From the NCBI GenBank assembly GCA_014534385.1, contig JACVRP010000025.1, positions 1 through 17,468 of the forward strand: a stretch of DNA of 17,468 nucleotides. Direction: 5' to 3'. Made by a program: the position numbers and the translations under genes. The DNA is from Cyanobacteria bacterium Co-bin13 (lineage in GTDB: Bacteria; Cyanobacteriota; Cyanobacteriia; Phormidesmidales; Phormidesmidaceae). The notes below the pieces were generated by a model. The model saw only the letters and a program-made list of their open reading frames with translations, was not told where the DNA came from and searched no databases. This document shows, in pieces, positions 13,400-17,468 of this stretch; the first letter of the stretch is position 1; each line of letters begins with the position of its first letter.

Positions 13400-14668
13400 C
13401 TACACCAGGTGCAAAATCATCCAGTTGGGGTAGCGAAAGATGCGCTTGCGATCGCGAGCACAAACTACCGTTCCAATCACGGGCCAAACAGACAGTACTA
13501 GCCCGTACGCAGCCAAAAGGATCAGGAGCAGAATCAGCAGAGGCCCCAACACAACAGCCATTGGTATCAGGACCAGGGCAATAGGAATGCTAACGACGCC
13601 CAGCAGCAGACAGGTAATGACGTAATTGACAGCTTCTTTGGCGTTGGCTTTGACCACGGCATCTTGAGCCGTCAGCAGAATCACCACAGGAACGATAAAC
13701 CTCACTAGCCCCAGCAGGTTAGCCAGGATGGAGTCCGTAAACAAGGCGGCGATTATCAAACTGCCCAGCAGTGAAATTGAGCCGTGGGCCACTGCCGAGA
13801 GAATTTGGGGCGACAGGTCATTTTGGCTCGATTGAACGACCGGCTTGACCGACTGGAAAGATGACGTGGCTGCTCGTGGGGCGGCCTTGGCTGCTCCTGG
13901 TAGCAGATCGGCCTCAGGCTCGCTGAAGCTGTCTGCCTCAGTCTCAGCGGGCGCTGGCGCTGCTGGCGTGGGCACAAGCTCTTTGTCTGGCAAATCCAGG
14001 GTTTTGAAAAAGTCTCTGGCCCAGGCCTGCAGGCTTTCCTGGTCGCTTTTGTAGAGATGCTGGCACAGAGCCAGGGCTTTTTGGGGTTGCCCGCTGCCTC
14101 GATAGGCTTTTCCCAGGCTGGTGCAGGCCCAGGCGTAGTTGCTGTAGCTGGGGTCTGCGCCCTGAATAAAGGCTTCGAAGGCGGCAGCGGCCTCGTCATA
14201 GCGGCGCTGCTGTAAGGCTTTGCGGCCGGTGGCAAAGATTTCTGCGGCGGCTTCGGGCGACAGCAGTTCTGTGGCCTGCAGAAAGCTCGGCGGCGCGTCT
14301 GCAGGGGCTGGCGCTGCCTCGGGTGCAGGCTCGGGTAGGGCTGGATCGGCGGACGGCTCGGGTGAGGCTTGGGGGCTGGTGGGCTGAGGAGCCTCCTTGA
14401 GCAGTTTGGGCAAAACCTTTTGGCCCCACTGCTGCACCTGGGGGATGTCGCTTTTGATCAGCTGTTCGCAGAGTGCGATCGCATGGAGATCCTGCCCATT
14501 TTTCTGGTAGGCCTGAACCAGCCACATCTGAGCTTGAAAAAACTGTTTAGAGCGCCGGTTAATAGCCCCTTTGCAGAAGGCTTCTAAAGGCTCAATCGCA
14601 TCTTGATAGCGGGCCTGCTGCATGGCCTGGGCACCCGCCTGCAGCAAATTTTCGGGGGAGGAGCTCAT
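13400..14668 (-). CDS. Two TPR-like modules fused to a DUF4870 membrane domain
   Basis: The 422 aa contain two homologous helical modules: residues about 6-90 (AGAQAMQQARYQDAIEPLEAF, AYQKNGQDLHAIALCEQLIKSD) and about 145-225 (ATGRKALQQRRYDEAAAAFEAF, AYRGSGQPQKALALCQHLYKSD). Each is followed by a Pro/Ala/Glu-rich linker. They are a clear internal duplication of a two-repeat TPR unit. From about residue 285 there are several hydrophobic helices ending in VWPVIGTVVCARDRKRIFRYPNWM. With NAKEAVNYVITCLLLGVV this fits the DUF4870 family, whose 'AKEA.NF.i' and 'RYP' motifs are typical. The protein is probably an inner-membrane protein with a cytoplasmic TPR scaffold; its role is unknown. It converges on the AMIN gene with only 61 nt between stops. 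Confidence 0.85.
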   Translation of the reverse strand: MSSSPENLLQAGAQAMQQARYQDAIEPLEAFCKGAINRRSKQFFQAQMWLVQAYQKNGQDLHAIALCEQLIKSDIPQVQQWGQKVLPKLLKEAPQPTSPQASPEPSADPALPEPAPEAAPAPADAPPSFLQATELLSPEAAAEIFATGRKALQQRRYDEAAAAFEAFIQGADPSYSNYAWACTSLGKAYRGSGQPQKALALCQHLYKSDQESLQAWARDFFKTLDLPDKELVPTPAAPAPAETEADSFSEPEADLLPGAAKAAPRAATSSFQSVKPVVQSSQNDLSPQILSAVAHGSISLLGSLIIAALFTDSILANLLGLVRFIVPVVILLTAQDAVVKANAKEAVNYVITCLLLGVVSIPIALVLIPMAVVLGPLLILLLILLAAYGLVLSVWPVIGTVVCARDRKRIFRYPNWMILHLV

Positions 14669-14677
14669 AGGAGTTAA

Positions 14678-14773
14678 ATGGCAGCACTAGACCCAGGATG
14701 CCCAAATTTTCCGTTGAAGCCGCTTTCTTACGAAGTCTTTACAGGCTATAGATCCCAGCCGAAGGCTGGATAG
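14678..14773 (+). CDS. Possible 31-aa leader peptide
   Basis: A short frame, MAALDPGCPNFPLKPL onward and ending SQPKAG, starts 4 nt after a perfect AGGAG (14669-14673). Its stop codon falls just after the first of three hairpins in the leader of the downstream gene. The frame may be chance; only the RBS and position support it. Confidence 0.25.
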   Translation: MAALDPGCPNFPLKPLSYEVFTGYRSQPKAG

Positions 14774-14820
14774 ATCAACGGGGCGCTGCCCCGTCTTGGC
14801 TGTGCCAGATTTTTCTCTGG
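14755..14820 (+). promoter_or_regulatory. Three consecutive hairpins in the leader of the C2/peptidase gene
   Basis: CCAGCC-gaa-GGCTGG (14755-14769), ACGGGGC-gct-GCCCCGT (14778-14794) and CCAGA-tttttc-TCTGG (14805-14820) follow each other within 66 nt, all with perfect stems. They would form a structured 5' leader or small RNA upstream of the start at 14913. The first two have compact triloops. Confidence 0.55.
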
Positions 14821-14912
14821 TCTCAATTGGCAGGCTGCATCAGTAAATTTACGGGCTGCGGGTGAAGACCTTACTTAGACTTCCCAAGTCAATACTTCAC
14901 ACAGGAGCCCAT

Positions 14913-16016
14913 ATGCGTCAACTCGTTTTGAATCAGCTGAAGTGCAGTGAAACCGAGGATTGGGGGGCCGACGAGTGCCGCCTAGAAGTCTATACCGACG
15001 GCACGCTGCAGCCCTACCTCAAGAAAAGCCTCAACAATGGCCAAACGTGGCCTTTAAACCAAACCTTTTCCTTCCAAGACTTCGTTGAGATCAAGCTCTG
15101 GGACGAAGACTCCCCAGATGCCGACGACTTCTTAGGGTCGGTGCGAATTACGGCCAGCCTAACCCCCGCTGCAACCGCTGCATTCACCCGCGATGGGGCC
15201 AACTATCAGCTGCGCTATCAGGTGGTCAATGCCCCCGCGACCTCTCCGGTAGAGGCTGCGATCGCAGCCTTTAAGCAGTCCAGCCGACCCGGCATCTGGC
15301 CCCACATCAGCAAAGCTGAGCTGCTAGACGACATTCAAAAAACCCTGGCTAATCCGCTGCTGATCAACCAAAACTACACGCCGTTCTGCGGGCCCACGGC
15401 GATTGTGTTTGAGCTGGTCTCGAAGCAGCCAGCTCGCTATGTTGCCCTCTGCCAGTCGCTCTACGAAACTGGCCAGTTCCGCAGCCGCACTAAAGTAGTT
15501 CAACCCTCCCAGGGCCTGATCCAGAGCAAGGTCAGATCCGGGATGTCGGCAGCAGACTGGATGCTGATTGCCACCCTGCGAGACACCGAAAACCTGATCT
15601 TTCCGGTCACGGGAGACTCTGGCAGCGTAGGCAACAACATCGCAGGTATTACCACCCCCTGGGAGATGAAAGGCTGGATTTATGAGATCTTGGGCTACGA
15701 CCAGGTTGAGTTTGAGTCAACCTTTGTCTACGGCGAGTTCGACGCTATGCGAACTGCCGATGCGGCTCGTCTGCAGGGCGGTGTGGCGTTTCTCATGATT
15801 CACTCAGCCATGCTGGGCGGCGATACCCCAGCCATTGCCCACCCCAATCATTGGGTCGTTTACCTAGGCGGACTGCAGATTGATAACGGCGTTTGGTACC
15901 GCCACGACAGCGGCAATATTCGCTTTAACTGCTACAGCTGGGGCAAGCAATACCCCGTCAATTTGGGTGAAGGCCCCTTTGAAGACTACATGTGGGGCGT
16001 TGTTACAGGCCGCTAG
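14913..16016 (+). CDS. C2-like domain fused to a papain/C39-like cysteine peptidase candidate
   Basis: The ATG at 14913 has AGGAG at 14903-14907 and gives 367 aa; an in-frame GTG at 14862 lacks an RBS. Residues 1-100 look like a C2 sandwich (RQLVLNQLKCSETEDWG, VEIKLWDEDSPDADDFLGSVRI), with clustered Asp residues suited to Ca or phospholipid binding. The rest has QNYTPFCGPTAIVFEL with Cys159 and a Gln six residues before it. Later come GNNIAGITTPWEMKGWIYEILG, NHWVVYLGG with His313, and WYRHDSGNI with Asp332. This Gln-Cys-His-Asp order is that of papain-like and C39-like peptidases, so I infer a peptidase or transglutaminase-like enzyme. There is no signal peptide. Its target and route are unknown; an effector or a housekeeping protease are both possible. 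Confidence 0.72.
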   Translation: MRQLVLNQLKCSETEDWGADECRLEVYTDGTLQPYLKKSLNNGQTWPLNQTFSFQDFVEIKLWDEDSPDADDFLGSVRITASLTPAATAAFTRDGANYQLRYQVVNAPATSPVEAAIAAFKQSSRPGIWPHISKAELLDDIQKTLANPLLINQNYTPFCGPTAIVFELVSKQPARYVALCQSLYETGQFRSRTKVVQPSQGLIQSKVRSGMSAADWMLIATLRDTENLIFPVTGDSGSVGNNIAGITTPWEMKGWIYEILGYDQVEFESTFVYGEFDAMRTADAARLQGGVAFLMIHSAMLGGDTPAIAHPNHWVVYLGGLQIDNGVWYRHDSGNIRFNCYSWGKQYPVNLGEGPFEDYMWGVVTGR

Positions 16017-16033
16017 ATAACCGCAACCTGTTC

Positions 16034-16061
16034 GTAGAGGCGCGACGAGCCGCGTCTCTAC
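16034..16061. repeat. Palindromic GTAGAG...CTCTAC interspersed repeat between convergent genes
   Basis: GTAGAGGCGCG (16034-16044) pairs with CGCGTCTCTAC (16051-16061) across an ACGAGC loop, an 11-bp stem with one G-T pair. Elements of the form GTAGAGACG...CGTCTCTAC are abundant intergenic palindromes in many cyanobacterial genomes. Here it fills the 51-nt gap between two converging stop codons and may act as a two-way terminator. Confidence 0.75.
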
Positions 16062-16067
16062 AGGAGA

Positions 16068-17114
16068 CTAGGGGTTGGCTTGGGACTGCAAGATGCTGCC
16101 GGTTAAGGGCGAGGTGCGATCGCGCATTGCCGTTTTAACCGAAGTGACTATCCAGCACGCTTCGGCCTCATCTCCGGCCTCGTCTCGGTAGGACATTAAA
16201 GTGTCTGAAATCCAGTGCAGGCTGCCGTCTTTGTGGCGAAATCGGTACTCAAGAATCACAATTGCTTCTGCAAAGATGCCTTCAAAAGCCTTTTCCAAAG
16301 AAGGGGTCAATTCTTCAGCCAAGATCTGCGAACGCCAGAGGGTAGGCTCGTCGAGCAGCTCCTGAGCAGTAAAGCCCAACACCCGCTCACACCCATCCGA
16401 GCAATAGTCTACTTCTATGCGGCGGTCTGCATAGACCCGCATGTGAACAATGGCAGCAGCAGCACTGTTAAGGATGCTGAGGAGCGAGTGCAGGCGAGTC
16501 CGGAATGTTTGCACAGCCTGGGTGCGCTGAATCAGCTCTGTGTTGAGCTGCTGCTGCTGGTAATAAAACCGCTGGCGCAGGTTAATTTGACTGATCGCCA
16601 GGCCCAGCTGCAGCGCCACCTGCTGCATCAGCTGAACCTCTAGCGCCGACCACAGCCGGGGACTGCGGCACTGGTGAGCAATCAGCAGCCCCCACAGCTT
16701 TTTCTCACAGATAATCGGAATGACCACATTGGCCTGAACCTGAAGCCGCGTGAGTAGATCCCGATAGCAAGGAGCAATGTTGCTCGTATGAACGTTGCTA
16801 ATGCTGCTGATATGCCCGTGGCGGTAAGGCTCAACCCAGTCAGCCTCAAAACAGGGGTCGTAAATCAGCTGCCCCTGAATAGGCAGCCATCCAGAATCCA
16901 CCGACTCTATGGAGACGACCGCATCGCCGCCGGGCAGAAACTGGTAAATAATGACTCGATCGGTCTCAAGCAAGCTGCGAACCTGCTCAACAACAGTATT
17001 GAGCAAACTATCTAGATCGACCGAAGGCCCAATCTGGCGTGCGATCGCAGCCACCACCTCTAAAATCTGCTGCTCGGAGAGAAGAGAAGCAAACGACTGC
17101 TGGTTGGGAAACAT
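16068..17114 (-). CDS. GAF-PAS protein, candidate DXCF-type cyanobacteriochrome
   Basis: Counting from the ATG at 17114 the protein has 348 aa; a TTG at 17129 would add five. A GAF domain (about 15-180) carries DRVIIYQFLPGGDAVVSIES, the tetrapeptide Asp-Pro-Cys-Phe (86-89), then APCYRDLLTRLQVQANVVIPI with Cys116, and LWGLLIAHQCRSPRLWS. DXCF cyanobacteriochromes bind a phycobilin through the second-module Cys and reversibly through the DXCF Cys, 28 residues earlier; here Cys88 and Cys116 are also 28 apart. The usual Cys-His is Cys-Tyr. A short coiled linker follows, then a PAS fold with PAC-type RFRHKDGSLHWISDTLMSY. There is no kinase, GGDEF or methyl-acceptor output. It is likely a cytoplasmic light sensor or adaptor, but bilin binding is unproven. 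Confidence 0.83.
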   Translation of the reverse strand: MFPNQQSFASLLSEQQILEVVAAIARQIGPSVDLDSLLNTVVEQVRSLLETDRVIIYQFLPGGDAVVSIESVDSGWLPIQGQLIYDPCFEADWVEPYRHGHISSISNVHTSNIAPCYRDLLTRLQVQANVVIPIICEKKLWGLLIAHQCRSPRLWSALEVQLMQQVALQLGLAISQINLRQRFYYQQQQLNTELIQRTQAVQTFRTRLHSLLSILNSAAAAIVHMRVYADRRIEVDYCSDGCERVLGFTAQELLDEPTLWRSQILAEELTPSLEKAFEGIFAEAIVILEYRFRHKDGSLHWISDTLMSYRDEAGDEAEACWIVTSVKTAMRDRTSPLTGSILQSQANP

Positions 17115-17411
17115 GGCATTGCAGGCCAACTGGGGCCATACACACGAGATCTTGACTTTTCATTATCTTTACGGAAGCCCTTGCTTTAGAACAAATCCAC
17201 ACGCACCGTAACAAAGGGAGTTATTCCTCAACAAAGGCTCAGTTTTAATCAGGTAAAATAGCTGTTGAGCCTGCATGAAACTGTTCCCATGAATCTGCTG
17301 TATCTTTAGCTCTGTGCGGCTCTAAATCCGCCTTAAGGTAAATGTTTGGAAAAAATATCTGCCGTAGGGTAGGGCTAGACCCACAGTTGCCTATCTCGGT
17401 TGGTAGAGGAC
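17115..17411. other. 297-nt divergent spacer upstream of the GAF-PAS gene and the right-edge gene
   Basis: No gene is visible. An inverted pair AGGCTCA (17235-17241) and TGAGCCT (17266-17272) could form a hairpin or operator, with a TAAAAT between its arms. A GATAAT read on the minus strand near 17163-17168 could be the -10 box of the GAF-PAS gene. Neither promoter is convincing. Confidence 0.4.
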
Positions 17412-17468
17412 ATGATCAAGGGAATTCCCAGACTTCTGCGCGTTTACGGAGTGCCCCTCGCGACGGTA
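17412..17468 (+). CDS. Start of an unidentified gene cut by the window edge
   Basis: An open frame begins at the ATG at 17412, with GAGGA just upstream (17406-17410), and runs to the last base: MIKGIPRLLRVYGVPLATV. Nineteen residues with a basic then hydrophobic character suggest an N-terminal signal or membrane segment, but the family cannot be named from this much. Confidence 0.5.
   Translation, partial: MIKGIPRLLRVYGVPLATV

Overview
The window is chromosomal DNA from a cyanobacterium, most likely a filamentous Leptolyngbya- or Nodosilinea-like lineage. The evidence is about fourteen copies of the HIP1 octamer GCGATCGC, a short DUF4278-type protein, a cyanophycin synthetase-like gene, a GAF domain carrying the DXCF and bilin-binding cysteines of cyanobacteriochromes, and an AMIN-domain protein. 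The genus is inferred, not shown.

Layout: the left edge holds the 3' end of a TolC-type outer-membrane efflux gene with a strong hairpin behind it. Next come a small minus-strand conserved protein, a VOC/glyoxalase-like protein with a textbook terminator, and ddl (D-Ala-D-Ala ligase). A repeat-rich spacer separates ddl from an HTH/zinc-ribbon DNA-binding protein. That gene converges on a CphA2-type cyanophycin synthetase whose Mur-ligase P-loop is degenerate. A 59-residue DUF4278-like gene lies in the following gap, with a terminator shared with a minus-strand GHL10-type glycosidase.

Further right, on the minus strand, are a large unrecognised membrane-anchored protein (842 aa) and a thioredoxin-fold PRX-like protein. 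A divergent regulatory region with repeats and TGCAA half-sites separates the latter from a plus-strand AMIN protein whose C-terminus looks like VirB10/TrbI. This converges on a TPR-DUF4870 membrane protein. A leader with three hairpins precedes a C2-like plus papain/C39-like cysteine-peptidase candidate. That gene converges, across a palindromic repeat, on a GAF-PAS protein that looks like a stand-alone dual-cysteine cyanobacteriochrome. A new gene begins at the right edge.

No single operon unites these genes. They are mostly monocistronic, with several convergent pairs. The shared threads are envelope functions (TolC, Ddl, AMIN-VirB10-like, GHL10, DUF4870) and ATP-grasp ligases (Ddl and CphA2). 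G-rich/C-rich repeats occupy several gene ends. I see no tRNA, rRNA, CRISPR array, transposase or prophage block.
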